Shown here: positions 42,464 to 53,098 of the stretch, piece after piece
Layout of the letters: every line of letters begins with the position of its first letter
Position numbering within the stretch: the first letter of the stretch is position 1
Assembly: GCA_963704005.1 (NCBI GenBank)
Contig: CAVPGJ010000005.1
Location: 62,001-126,000, forward strand
DNA length: 64,000 nucleotides
Direction of reading: 5' to 3'
DNA from: AC-32 sp963704005
GTDB taxonomy: Bacteria > Actinomycetota > Thermoleophilia > Gaiellales > Gaiellaceae
Made by a program: the position numbers and the translations under genes
Notes under the pieces: generated by a model
The model's input: the letters and a program-made list of their open reading frames with translations, nothing else
What the model was told of the DNA's origin: nothing
Database searches by the model: none

Positions 42464-45413
42464 CTAGGCGAAGAACTCGAAGACGGCCGTGTGCGCGGGC
42501 GTGCCGTCGTTCAGCGTCAGGCTGAACTGGCGGCAGCTGCCGGCCCAGGCCGGGCTGGTCTCCCAGCCGTAGTAGTAGTGCGAGGAGCCGAGCCCGTAGA
42601 CAAGGCCGGGCGGCGTGCCCTCGTGGGCTCCTGCGACCAGGTGCGGCGCCTCACCGGGACAGCTGACCTCGACCGAGCTCGGCGAGCCGCCGGCCAGCAC
42701 CGAGAGGCCCTGGTCGCCGTCGAGGCCGAAGCCGAGCTTGATCAGGTCGCCCGCGTGCACCAGGTTCAGGCCCTCGCCCGGGTTGGAGATCGGGGCGAAG
42801 AAGCCGTTCCAGGTGTAGGGGACGCTGTAGTGGTGGGTGACCGTGGTCAGGTTGCCGGCCATGTCGGTCGCCGTCACCGTGAAGCTGTGCGGGCCGACCG
42901 ACGAGGTGTCGATCGGCGAGCCGTCGGCGACGGTGCCGACGCAGGTGGCGAGGCCCGACTGCTTGTCGGCGCACTTGAAGTTGGCCTTGGCGACCTTGTC
43001 GAGCCGGTAGACCTCGCCCTCGGCCGGGTGGACGATGTTGACGGTCGGCTTGTCCGAGTCGGCCTTGAAGGCGATCAGGTTGACCGAGGGCTCCACCCGC
43101 CCGGCGACGTCGGTCGCCTGGAACTGGACGAAGTGGTTGCCGGTCGTGAAGCCGGAGAGCGGGCCCGTGTAGGTGTGCCAGCTCGCCTCGCCGTCGATCT
43201 TGTAGCTGATGTGGTCGATCCCCGAGCCGGCGCCGTCGTCGCCGGTCAGCGTGACCGTCGGGCTGGCGTACCAGCCGTTCTGGATCGGCGGCGAGATCGA
43301 GCGCCGACGAGGTCGGCGGGTTCAGGTCGAGCTTGACCGTCTCCGAGACGGGCCCGGCCGAGAAGATCGGAGCCGAGGTCGTGGTCACGTCGCAGGAGAG
43401 CGTGTTGACGCCCTCTGTCGTGACCGCCCCGTCGACGCAGCCGGTCTTCGTGAACGCCGAGGCGCCGAAGCCCTGCCAGGTCAGCGTCGGGGCGCTCAGG
43501 TACCAGCCGTTCAGCCCGTCCGGGCTCGCGGGCGAGACCTGCCCGCAGACGAAGCCGGTGCCGTTCAGGCCAGGCCCAGTGACCTTCGGCTTGTTGGTCG
43601 TGTTCGCGCCCCCGGTCGGGTAGGGCGTGTCGAACCACTCGGTGAAGAACTGCGTGAGACGCGTGTTGCAGGACGCGCTCGGGACCGGCAGCCAGTTGCG
43701 GAAGACCTGCTCTAGCTGCGGCTCGGTGATCGAGCTGCCGCCGTAGGTGCTCTGGATCGCCTTCATGGCGCTGATCATCCGGGGGCGGCCGAGGGTGCGC
43801 CAGAGCGCGATGTAGGCGGTGCCGGGCCGCGTGTAGGTGCTCGAGGTCGTGAACAGGTTGCCGACCGTCGGGTTTGACGGAGCGGACGTCCAGAAGCTGG
43901 AGCTCGACGTCCCGTAGTTGCCGGTTCCGTTGAAGCGGTTGATCAGGCTCTGCTCGAAGGCGTCGTCCGAGGCCGGCGTGCCGGGCGTGCCGCATGCGGT
44001 CGGAGTGTTACGGGCCGTGCAGAGGTACTCGCCGAGGGTGGCGAAGCCCTCCTTCCAGAAGGTCAGGTTGAACGAGTTCTCCGAGACGTTGTCGCCGAAC
44101 CACTGGTGCATGTTCTCGTGGTTGAGCGTGCCCAGCGACAGGCCGGTCGAGCCGCCGATCGTGCCGCCGGCGAAGGTGATCTTGCCCTGCATCTCCTCCT
44201 CGAAGCTGGCCGAGGGGATGCCGACGAGGACGCCGTCCGTGGTCAGCGGGAACGGGCCGTTGAACTGCTTCTGGAACTCGACGATGTCCTCCTGGTTGTC
44301 GATGGCGATCTTGTTGATCGGCTTACGCGTGCTCGAGATCGCGCTGCCCTGCGCCTCGTAGTACTGCATCCCCGAGATCAGGCTCGTCCGCGCCGTCAGG
44401 TCGTAGCCGCCGATGCTGTTCTCGACGAGGTAGTTCGCGATCGGCTCGGGCGAGTGCCAGTGCCACATCCAGGACCCGCCAGGGAAGTTGGCGTCGGGCG
44501 GGTTGACCGAGGTCGGCGGGACCGCGACGTCGCCGCCCACGCCCGCGATCGGCGGCGTGAAGCCGACGATCTCGCCGTTGGCGACGGCCGTCTTGCCCAA
44601 GTTGGTCGTGTCGTAGAAGTCGTAGGTCGGCTTCGCGCTCGGATGGTTGTTCAGCGGCATCCAGGAGTCGGTGCCGACGGGCTCCGTGGTGACGAAGGAG
44701 CCGTCGTTGGGCGCCGCGGTCGTGTTCACGCGGAACCAGCCCTCGGTCGACCCATCGCCGTCGACGTGCACGCCGGGCCGGCCGGTGTAGTCGACCGTGA
44801 CCGTGAAGGTCGTCCCGTCCGGAATCGGCGACGACGGGGTCACGACGAGCTTGTTCGCCGGGCACTGCGTCCCGTTCTGGCTGTTGCCGCTGGTCTGCGG
44901 CGAGCAGGCCGGCGGGTTCGGGTTCGTCGCGCTGACGGGGTTCACGTTGGAGACCGCGTGCGCGGCCGGGTCGGGGTCGTTCTGGCCGTTCGGGTCGCCC
45001 GGGTAGGTCGGCTGGACGAACGTGAAGGTCGCCGGGGCGCCGTTGACCTCGACCGAGTTGACGGTCATGTTCGGCCCGCTGCCGCCTGCCGTCTGGTTGT
45101 TCGTCTGCTCGAAGTCGAAGCTGAGGTCGTTGAGGCACTGCGTGGAGCGCACGGTCATGGCGACGTGCGTTCCCGGGAGGAACAGGTTCGTGGGCGCGTC
45201 GTAGTCCAGGTAGACGTCGGTGTGGAGACTCGTGTAGCCGCCGTTGCCCATCTCCGGGTAGACCCGGTCGCCGAAGTGCGACAGCGTGTGCGCCCCGGAT
45301 GAGCACGCGGGCGGATCCGCCGCCGCGCTCGCTGCACCGAAGGCCGGAAGCCCTGCCACCGCGATGACGAGCGCGGCACCCGCGAATGCGCCCCAGATCC
45401 TGCCTCTGTTCAT
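42464..45413 (-). CDS. Secreted M1-family metallopeptidase with OmpL47/PxKF-like tail, one frameshift
   Basis: A protein of about 980 residues. Signal peptide (residues 1-32), an N-terminal M1 beta-domain, then the zinc site HENMHQWFGD (His432, Glu433, His436) with the third ligand Glu455 in FWKEGFATLGEYL, giving HEXXH-x18-E. The exopeptidase motif GxMEN appears as FEEEMQG, so substrate-end recognition may differ. The tail has an OmpL47-like beta domain (NGWYASPTVTL, SGFTTGNHFVQF), a DSDKPT linker domain and a PxKF-like final domain ending CRQFSLTLNDGTPAHTAVFEFFA. The frame changes near 43298 after LNPPTSSAL, with one extra base (length 3n+1). The tail is duplicated in the next gene. Confidence 0.85.
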
Positions 45414-45478
45414 GTCCCTCTCCCCTCGGTTGCCCGGTTCCCCGGTCGATCCTCGGTTGCCGTCGAACAGATGTCAAG

Positions 45479-45508
45479 CCGGGGGAGCGGCCCGCGCCGC
45501 TCCCCCGG
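45479..45508 (-). terminator. Hairpin terminator after the M12B-like protease gene
   Basis: The same 13-bp stem as at 42425-42454, here with a CCGC loop, again 9 bp after the stop codon. The match shows that the terminator was copied together with the 3' end of the gene. The rest of the 104-bp gap holds no gene. Confidence 0.8.
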
Positions 45509-45517
45509 CCCTGAGTG

Positions 45518-48500
45518 CTAGGCGAAGAACATGAAGACCGCCGTGTGCGCGGGTGTGCCGTCGTTCAGCTGCAGGCTGAACTGGCGGCAGGTGCCGGCCC
45601 AGGCGGCGCTGGTCTCCCAGCCGTAGTAGTAGTGCGAGGAGCTGGCGCCGTAGACGAGCCCGGGGGGCGTGCCCTCGTGGGCTCCTGCGACCAGGTGCGG
45701 CGCATCGGCGGGGCAGGCGACCGGTAGCGAGCTCGGCGAGCCGCCGGCCAGCACCGAGAGGCCCTGGTCGCCGTTGAGCCCGAAGCCGAGCTTGATCAGG
45801 TCGCCTGCATGCACCAGGTTCAGCCCGTCGCCCTGGTTGAAGATCGGGCTGAAGAACCCGTTCCAGGTGTAGACGACCTGGTAGTGGTGGGTCGTCACCG
45901 TCACGTTGCCGGCCTTGTCGGTCGCCGTCACCGTGAAGGTGTGGTCGCCGATGCTCGAGGTGTCGACCGACGAGCCTTCGGGGACGGTGCCGACGCAGGT
46001 GTCGAGGCCCGACTGCTTGTCGGCGCACTTGTAGTTGGCCGTGACGGGCTTGCCGAGCTTGTAGACCGCGCCGTCCTCCGGCCGTGTGATATTCGCCGTC
46101 GGCTTGTCCGAGTCGGCCTTGAAGGCGATCAGCTTCGTCGCCTCGATGTTCCCGGCGTTGTCGACCGAGTGGTACTGGACGAAGTGGTTGCCGGTCGTGA
46201 AGCCCGAGATCGGGCCGGAGTAGGTGGTCGAGGGACCGCCGTCCAGCGAGTAGACGGTGCTCGCGATCCCGGAGCCTGAGCCGTCGTCCGCGCTCAGGGT
46301 CAGGGTCGGCGACGCGTACCAGCCGTTGTGGATCGGCGGGCTGAGCGAGGCCGTCGTCACGGGCGGCGTCGTGTCCTGCACGATCGTGATGTCCGAGTTG
46401 TTGAGGTCGAAGAACACGTTCCCGATCGCCTCGACCTTGATCCGGGCGTGCGTCGTGGCGGTGTTCGGAAGCGTCACCGACTGCGAGCCGTCGTTCGGCG
46501 TCGATGCCGCCAGCACCGTCGGGAAGGTGTGACCGCCGTCCGTGGACAGGCTGATCTTCACGTTCGACGTGTTGATCCCGTTGGCGTCCGTCCCGGCGAC
46601 ATTCCACGTCACGGCCATCTGCGCCGCCCCGCTGACGGAGGACGGGTTCGAGGTCACGAGGAACGGACCGGTGCCACTGGCGAGCAGCAGCTTCGTGTTG
46701 GCGAAGTTCGAGCCGCCGTCGCCGTCACGCGCCGTGAAGCGCATGTCGAGCGCGAGCGGGCTCGAGTTGCCGGCCGCGGACGAGCCGAGGTACGAGCTCG
46801 TCGGCAGGAACTCCGAGTAGCACTCCGTGATCGACTGCGGCACCGGCGGTGCGATCGGCCCGGTCGGGCACGAGCCCGTGTCGGCGTTCGTGTTGTTGTC
46901 GATGATCTGCTGCAGGTCGGGGAAGACACGCGTCGGGTCGGTGGTCAGGTGGTTCTCGCCCGGCGAGTTGTAGAGCAGCGAGTCGGCGTCGCTGATCTGC
47001 CCGGACTGCGGGAACATCGCGAACAGCGGGCCGTCGACCTTGGCGTTGTTCAGCAGCGCCGTGCCCGGCAGTGCCGCCGCGGTCGTCCTGCTCCCACGAG
47101 TAGACCAGCGGGTCGCCGTCGGCGTCTGTCGCCGATCCCGTGAGCGCGAACGGCGTCTGCAGCGGGATCGTGAACGACGAGGGCGCGCTCGCGACCGGAA
47201 TGGTGTTGCCGGTCGGTGATGGGCGTGCCCTGGTTGTCGACCGCGCCGCCCTTGTCGGTCTCGCCGGTGAACCCGGACGCGCCGGCAGTGAAGTCCTGCA
47301 CACCGAGCAGCACCGGCACGTTCGTCGCGGCCAGGCTGCCGGTGAAGGTGACCTGGAAACCGGTGTTGTTGAACGTGCCGCCGCCGAAGCCGGCCACGGT
47401 GGCGGAGGCCCCGGGCGGCAGGATGCCGGACGTCCCCTGCGTCGTCGTCGAGACGGAGCCGGAGGTGCCGCCGGTCCCGTTCGTGACGTCGAGCTGGCTC
47501 ACGTCGTTGAGCCCGTTGAACGTCACCGTGTAGCCGGTGTCGGCCACGGTCCCGATCGACACCGTCGTGTTCGGGATCCAGCCCGCCACGCCGGTCGTGC
47601 CCTTCACGGTCTCGCGGACCGAGCTCGTGCACGAGCCGCTGCAGCTGACGATCGAGAGCGAAGAGACGTCGGTGTTCGCGAGCGTGCCTCCGTACGTGAC
47701 CGTGAAGCCGGTGTTCCCGGCGCCCGCCGAGGCGACCGTGCCGCCGGCCGGCAGCAGCGGCGTCATCGCGGCGACGATGTTCGCGTTCGAGATCGCCAGG
47801 CCGCCCGAGCCGAGCACGACGGAGGTGTTGCCGCCGTACTGGATCTGGAACGACTGCGTCGCGCCGTTGAAGGAACCGAGCGTGACGGCCTGCTGCTCGC
47901 TGCCGCCCTGGATCGCCGCCTGGATCCCCGCCGCGGTGTTGTTCTGCCCGCGGGTGATCGGGACGGTGTCGTTGCCGTTGTAGCGCAGCGTGTACGAGTT
48001 GCCGTCGGTCGTGTAGCCGGTCAGAGCGACGTTCTGGACCTCGCTCACACCCTGCAGCGCGGTCTGGATCCCGGCGGCCGTGAAGTTCGTGCCGTTCACG
48101 ATCGGCGCCGAGACGTTCCCGTTGTAGTTGAGCGTGAACGAGTCGTTGGCGCCGCCGTGGTTCGTCTCCTCGACCGAGGCGAAGCAGCCGCCGCAGCTGA
48201 GGTTGACGATCTGCGCACTCGGCACGTCCAGGCCGGCCGAGGCGCCGCCGTAGGTGAGCGTGAAGCCGGTCGAGGCGAGACCACCGACGGTGACGGTGCC
48301 GGCGAAGCCGGAGATCGCGTTGATCGCGTTCTGGACATTCGTCGCGGTGTACGCCTGGCTCGAGCCGCCGATCACGGCCGAGTCGTTGCCGCCGATCCGG
48401 ACCTGGAACGGCGAGCTGTAGGTTGCGCTGCCGGCGCCGGAGTTGGCGAGGCCCGCCGTCGGGTTCGTGTAGGTGAACGAGCGGGCCGAGGGCACGGAGT

Positions 48501-50370
48501 CGATCGTCCAGGTGCCGTTGTAGCCGCTGACGCCGGCGCCCGAGATGACGACGATGTCGCCGACCGAGCGATTGTGCGCAGCCGCGGTCCGCACCGTCAC
48601 CGTGTTGCCCGACTCGGTCAGGCCGGGTGCGTTGAGCGTGATCGTGCCGCCGCCCGTGCGCGGGAGCCCTGACGTCGGGTTCGTGTAGGTGAACGAGCGC
48701 GAGCTCGGGACCGAGGTCACCGTGAAGGTGCCGTTGTAGCCGGCGTTGCCGGCCCCGGAGATCGTCACGACGTCGCCGGGCTGCAGCGTGTGGGTGGCGC
48801 CGGCGGCGCCGGTCGAGACCGTGACCGTGTTCCCGTCCTCGGTCAGCCCGCCGAGCTGCGTCGCGCTGGGGGCCGCGCCGATCGTCACGGTGAGCGGCTG
48901 GACCGTCGACGCCTGCTGGTAGCCGGGGCCGAAGGTGACCGTCTGCACCTCGTTGCCGCCGCCGAAGTGGCGGAGCGAGACCGTCTGCACCTCGTTGATC
49001 GCCGCCTGTGAGCTCGACGTGTAGGTCGAGATCTCCGTCTGGCTTCGCTCCGCGAAGTACGGGTCGCTGTGGCGCTGGAGGTCGTCGGTCAGGCAGATGC
49101 CTGCGTAGGCCATGATCGAGGAGCCGCTGCCCGGCTCGGTCGAGGTGGCCGCGTTGCGGTTGCCTCCCGAGCAGTTGAGCTGGTTGCCGTTGAACGGGTG
49201 GTTGCCGCTGTACTGGTGGCCCATCTCGTGGGCCACGTAGTCGATCGCGTAGAAGTCTCCGACCGGAGTCGGGATCCCCGTGCAGCCGCCCGCCTTGTTC
49301 GAGCGGCCGACCACGCCGAGGTTGGCGACGCCGCCGCCCGGCTGGCCGAGCGCGAGGTGGCCGATGTCGTAGTTCGACGCGCCGATGATCTGGCCGATCA
49401 CGAAGCGCGCCCGGGTCGTGCTCGCGCAGCCTGTGACCTGCGACTGCGTGAAGCAGGCCGCCGCGCCACAGGGGCCGTTCGGCGCGGTCGCCACGTCCCA
49501 CGTGTTGAGGTTGAGCAGGTCGTTGTTCGCGATCAGCTGCATGCGGATCGAGAGGTCGTCCTCGTAGGGCTGGTCGACGCGGTTGATCAGCGCGACCTTG
49601 GCCGCGGTCACCATCGTCGGCCCGCCGACGTAAGCGGCGTAGCCCGGATCGGTGATCAGCGCGAGCCGGTAGTTGCGCAGGACGTCGCCGGTCGGCACGT
49701 TCGGAGCCGCCTTGTCGAGCTTCGGCGCACCGGCGTCGCTGACCTCGTGCTCGGAGAACGGGAAGGCGTTCTTGTCCTGGAGCACGTTGTAGGGCACGTA
49801 CACGTTCGGGTTCTTGCGGTAGTACGGGTCGATGTACCAGCCGCCGTGGGGAGAGCGGACGGAGGCGTGGAAGCCGAATGGACTGAGGTCGGCATGGATC
49901 GTCGCGGCGGGATCGTCGATGCCGCGGCCGCCGTAGGTGGCGATCTCCGGGTGCTTGCGCTGGAGCCCGGGCGCCATGATCGCCGTTCGGAAGAGCGCGA
50001 AGCGCTCGAAGCGCCCGTCAGGAGCCGGGAGCGAGACGACCACCGGGTGCAGGCCGGCGGCCCGCGTCCGCTCCCAGGGAGCGTGCGCGAGAACCTTGTG
50101 CAGCGCGGAGCGCTTGAGCGTGAACGTGCGGAGGTGGGCGGTGCGGAGCTTCACGGTCGGCTTGGCGACCTTCCCCGCGAACGAAGCCCTGAGCGTCGTG
50201 TGCTTCCAGAACGCCTTCGTCTGGTGCACATCTCGAAGCGCGTGCCCGCTGGTCGTGGCTCCGGCGCCGAACGAAACCGTGAGAACGGCGCCCAGGGCGC
50301 ATAGCCCGATGACCGCGGCCGTCAGCGTGCGAACGCGCGCGTGCGCGCCCGAATCCTTGCCTGCCTTCAT
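45518..50370 (-). CDS. Giant secreted reprolysin-like (M12B-type) metalloprotease with repeats, two frameshifts
   Basis: A protein of about 1617 residues. Signal segment (residues about 13-40), propeptide-like region, then a metzincin catalytic domain: zinc site HEMGHQYSGNH (His381, Glu382, His385, His391) and Met-turn SSIMAYAG (Met420). Residues about 470-1060 are tandem beta-rich repeats, some of about 60-90 residues (YNGTFTVTSVPSSRSFTYTN and YNGTWTIDSVPSARSFTYTN; NTAAGIQAAIQGGSEQQAV type), probably adhesive. The tail repeats the OmpL47-like, DSDKPT and PxKF-like domains of the M1 peptidase. Frame changes lie near 47213 and 47084, each best explained by one extra C (GACCGGC, GACCGCG). ATG 50370. 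Confidence 0.83.
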
Positions 50371-50437
50371 GTCGCTCCCCTCTCGAACGAATCCCCAGTG
50401 AGGCGATCCTCGGGCTTTCCGCCCACTCCTGTCAAGT

Positions 50438-51205
50438 TCAACCCGCGGCTTCGGCGTTGCGCAGGCCGCGGAAAGCCCAGAGGGAGAAGCCGAGCACGAG
50501 CGCGAGGCCCGCGGCGAACGCGAAGCCGACCTCGGTCGGCGACCCCGCCAGGAAGCCGCGGCCCGCCTCGACCACGCGCGTCACCGGATTGACGACGGCG
50601 ACCGAGTGGATCCACCCCTGCAGGAGCGCGAGCGGCACGTAGACCGGCGCGAAGAAGAGCACGATGAACACCGGGAACTGCATCACCGGCCCGGCCTGCA
50701 GCGTCCGGAAGCGCATCGCGACCCCGCAGGCCCAGAGCAGGGCGGCGACGTTCATGATCACCGCGAGCGCGTAGAGGCCGAACAGGTCGACGCCGCTGCC
50801 GCCGACGTTCATCCCGACCGCGAGCGCGACCACGGTCAGCACCGTGGCCGTGAACATCCAGCGCACGAGCGCGGCGAGCCCGTAGCCGAGCACGATCCCG
50901 CTGCGGTGCGGCGCCGCCAGCAGCAGGCGCCGCGCGAAGCCGCTCTCGAAGTCGCGCGCGATCCCGAAGCCGGTGAAGACGCCGCCGAACGCCGCCGACT
51001 GCAGCAGCACGAACACGAACTGGAAGGACGTGTACCCGAGCGGGTAGTCGAAACCCGGCACGTCGCGGATCCGCGAGAGCCCGCCGGCGAAGGCCGTGAA
51101 GAAGAAGAGCGGGAAGACGATCGACGGGATCAGCAGCGACGGGTTGGTGAAGACGTTGTGCAGCGTCCGCCAGGCCACGCCGCGCGCGACCGCCCAGGTC
51201 TTCAT
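50438..51205 (-). CDS. ABC-2 exporter permease (second of pair)
   Basis: A 255-residue membrane protein, MKTWAVARGVAWRTLHNVFTNPS onward, with six helices and the DrrB-type segment FESGFARRLLLAAPHRSGIVLGYGLAALVRW. The final helix (FAFAAGLALVLGFSLWAF) ends near the C-terminus. ATG 51205 overlaps the preceding permease stop (ATGA). Together with 51202-51975 and the ATPase it makes a three-gene exporter with two different permeases. The 67 bp from here to the protease start hold no gene. Confidence 0.85.
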   Translation of the reverse strand: MKTWAVARGVAWRTLHNVFTNPSLLIPSIVFPLFFFTAFAGGLSRIRDVPGFDYPLGYTSFQFVFVLLQSAAFGGVFTGFGIARDFESGFARRLLLAAPHRSGIVLGYGLAALVRWMFTATVLTVVALAVGMNVGGSGVDLFGLYALAVIMNVAALLWACGVAMRFRTLQAGPVMQFPVFIVLFFAPVYVPLALLQGWIHSVAVVNPVTRVVEAGRGFLAGSPTEVGFAFAAGLALVLGFSLWAFRGLRNAEAAG

Positions 51206-51975
51206 CGCGCCATCCTCACCTTCAGCGCCCACGACGAGAGCGAGAGCCCGACGACCGCGATCACCGCCGCGATCCCGAAGCCGAGCGCGAGCGCCTCCGC
51301 GTCCCAGCCGGTGATGATCAGGCTGCGCACGCACTCGATCAGGTACGAGACCGGGTTCGCGGTCGCGGCGTCCCGGAACCAGGTGACCTGGATCAGGTTG
51401 CGGGGGATGTTCATCGAGGAGATGAACAGGAAGACGAAGAAGGCCGGGAACAGGCCCTGCACGGCCTCGCCCGAGCCGGTGCGCAGGGCGGCCAGGGTGC
51501 CGAGCGCACCGAAGGCCAGCGAGATCAGGAGCGCGAAGACGCCCAGTACGACGACCCCGAGCGGCCCGGACGCGAAGTGGACGCCGACCGCCAGGCCGAC
51601 CGTCAGGTAGACGACGGCCTGCAGAAACCCGAGGGTGACGACCCCGCCGAGCTGGCCGCCGAGGACGGCGAGCCGGCGCATCGGCGTCAGCGTCAGGCGG
51701 TTGAGGAAGCCGGTCTGGATGTCGCGCGCGAGGTCGGTGCCGGCGTTCATGGTCGAGAACAGCGCGCCCTGGATGAACGGCACCGCCAGCGCGAAGGCGA
51801 AGAACGAGCTGGTCGGGAACCCGGGCAGCCGCGTCTCGGCCTTGAGCCCGCCGGAGTTGACGGCGAGCAAGAGCATCGGGAAGACGAGCGGCGCAACCAC
51901 CGCCGCCGGCTGGCGCAGCGTGCGCACCACCGAGCGGCGCGCGAGCACGTAGACCTGGTCGAAGAACGCGCTCAA
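51202..51975 (-). CDS. ABC-2 exporter permease (first of pair)
   Basis: A membrane protein of about 257 residues, SAFFDQVYVLARRSVVRTLRQPAAVVAPLVFP onward, with six helices and the DrrB segment DIQTGFLNRLTLTPMRRLAVLGGQLGGVV. The ATG at 52008 would add 11 residues that are encoded entirely by the hairpin repeat at 51976-52049. TTG 51975, directly next to the repeat, or GTG 51948 are alternatives. I prefer 51975, but the choice is uncertain; insertion of the repeat may have replaced the original start region. Confidence 0.8.
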   Translation of the reverse strand: MSAFFDQVYVLARRSVVRTLRQPAAVVAPLVFPMLLLAVNSGGLKAETRLPGFPTSSFFAFALAVPFIQGALFSTMNAGTDLARDIQTGFLNRLTLTPMRRLAVLGGQLGGVVTLGFLQAVVYLTVGLAVGVHFASGPLGVVVLGVFALLISLAFGALGTLAALRTGSGEAVQGLFPAFFVFLFISSMNIPRNLIQVTWFRDAATANPVSYLIECVRSLIITGWDAEALALGFGIAAVIAVVGLSLSSWALKVRMAR

Positions 51976-52049
51976 GGCATCGCTTGCGATGCCGCCCTTA
52001 GGACGCATGGGCTCGGCCCATGCGTCCGTCTGAAAAGAGCGGTCGATCC
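51976..52049 (+). repeat. Two-hairpin REP-like element, copy 2
   Basis: A 74-bp element between the exporter ATPase and permease genes, in the opposite orientation to copy 1. Hairpin 1 is GGCATCGC-TT-GCGATGCC (perfect 8 bp). Hairpin 2 is GGACGCATGGGC and GCCCATGCGTCC around a 3-nt loop (perfect 12 bp). The tail ends CGGTCGATCC. Compared with copy 1, a G-C pair in stem 2 becomes A-T, so pairing is conserved although bases differ. Confidence 0.8.
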
Positions 52050-52074
52050 GATGGGCCGCATTCCGCGCACGTAG

Positions 52075-53064
52075 CTAGGCCGGCTCCATGGCGAGGCCGC
52101 CGCGCTGCTCTTCCTCTTCCTCGGCGGCGCCCTCGAGTGAGCGGCCGGTCTTGGCGAGGAAGACGTCGTCGAGCGAGGGTTGGTGCAGCTGCAGCTGCTC
52201 GACCTTCAAGTGCTCCGCATCGAGGGCGCGCACGATCTCGGCCAGGTCGGCCTCGCCGGAACGGAGCCGAACCGCGACGCCGTGGTCCGAGCCGCACGGG
52301 TCGCCGAACCGGGCGATGATCGCTGCCGCGCGCTCGCGCTCGGCCGGATCGGCTGGAAGTACCTCGACGGTCGGGCGCCCGACGCTCGCCTTCAGCTCCT
52401 TCGGCGTGCCCTCGGCGACGATGTGGCCGTGGTCGATGATCCCGACCCGCCCCGCAAGGACGTCGGCCTCCTCCAGGTACTGCGTGGTCAGGAAGACGGT
52501 GACGCCGTCGTCGCGCGCTAGCCGGCCGACCTCGTCCCAGAGCGCTGTCCGGCTCTGGATGTCGAGCCCGGTCGTCGGCTCGTCGAGGAACAGGATCCGC
52601 GGCGAGTGCACGAGCGCGAGCGCCAGGTCGAGCCGCCGCTTCATGCCGCCCGAGTAGGTCTTCACCTTGCGGTCGCCGGCCTCGCTCAGCCCGACGCGAT
52701 AGAGGAGCTCGTCGGCCCGCCGGCGGCGCACCTCGTGCGGCATGCCCTGGAGCGAGGCCTGCAGGCGCAGGTGCTCCCGGCCGGTCAGCAGCGGGTCGAG
52801 CGCGGCCTCCTGGAGCGCGGCGCCGATCGCCATGCGTACCTGCGGGCCCTGGTGAACGACGTCGTATCCGGCCACGCGCGCCGTGCCGGCCGTCGGCGGC
52901 AGCAGCGTGGTCAGCATGTGGACGGTGGTCGACTTGCCCGCGCCGTTCGGGCCGAGGAACCCGTAGATCTCGCCGGTCTCCACGGCCAGGTCGATCCCGT
53001 CCACCGCCCGGGTCTTCTTGAAGACGCGGACGAGCCCCTCCGCCTCGATCGCCGGACCCTCCAT
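52075..53064 (-). CDS. ABC-2 exporter ATP-binding protein (DrrA type)
   Basis: A 329-residue ATPase with Walker A GFLGPNGAGKSTTVHML, Q-loop GAALQEAALDPLLTGREH, signature YSGGMKRRLDLALAL, Walker B ILFLDEPTTGLDIQSR and H-loop LTTQYLEEADVLAGRVGIIDHG. The C-terminal DUF4162-like part ends with HQPSLDDVFLAKTGRSLEG, the usual DrrA tail, followed by an acidic stretch. First gene of the exporter operon, divergent from 53099. Confidence 0.92.
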   Translation of the reverse strand: MEGPAIEAEGLVRVFKKTRAVDGIDLAVETGEIYGFLGPNGAGKSTTVHMLTTLLPPTAGTARVAGYDVVHQGPQVRMAIGAALQEAALDPLLTGREHLRLQASLQGMPHEVRRRRADELLYRVGLSEAGDRKVKTYSGGMKRRLDLALALVHSPRILFLDEPTTGLDIQSRTALWDEVGRLARDDGVTVFLTTQYLEEADVLAGRVGIIDHGHIVAEGTPKELKASVGRPTVEVLPADPAERERAAAIIARFGDPCGSDHGVAVRLRSGEADLAEIVRALDAEHLKVEQLQLHQPSLDDVFLAKTGRSLEGAAEEEEEQRGGLAMEPA

Positions 53065-53098
53065 CCCTTCACCCTAGCGAGCGTCTATCGTCCCGGCC

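Noticed and set aside
42425..45508. Two identical hairpins as mobile REP elements
   Set aside because: Both lie 9 bp after paralogous gene ends and are better explained as terminators copied with the 3' gene module.
47084..47213. Programmed ribosomal frameshifting in the M12B-like gene
   Set aside because: No slippery heptamer or following stop-skip pattern is evident, both shifts fit a single extra C, and similar indels occur in unrelated genes here.
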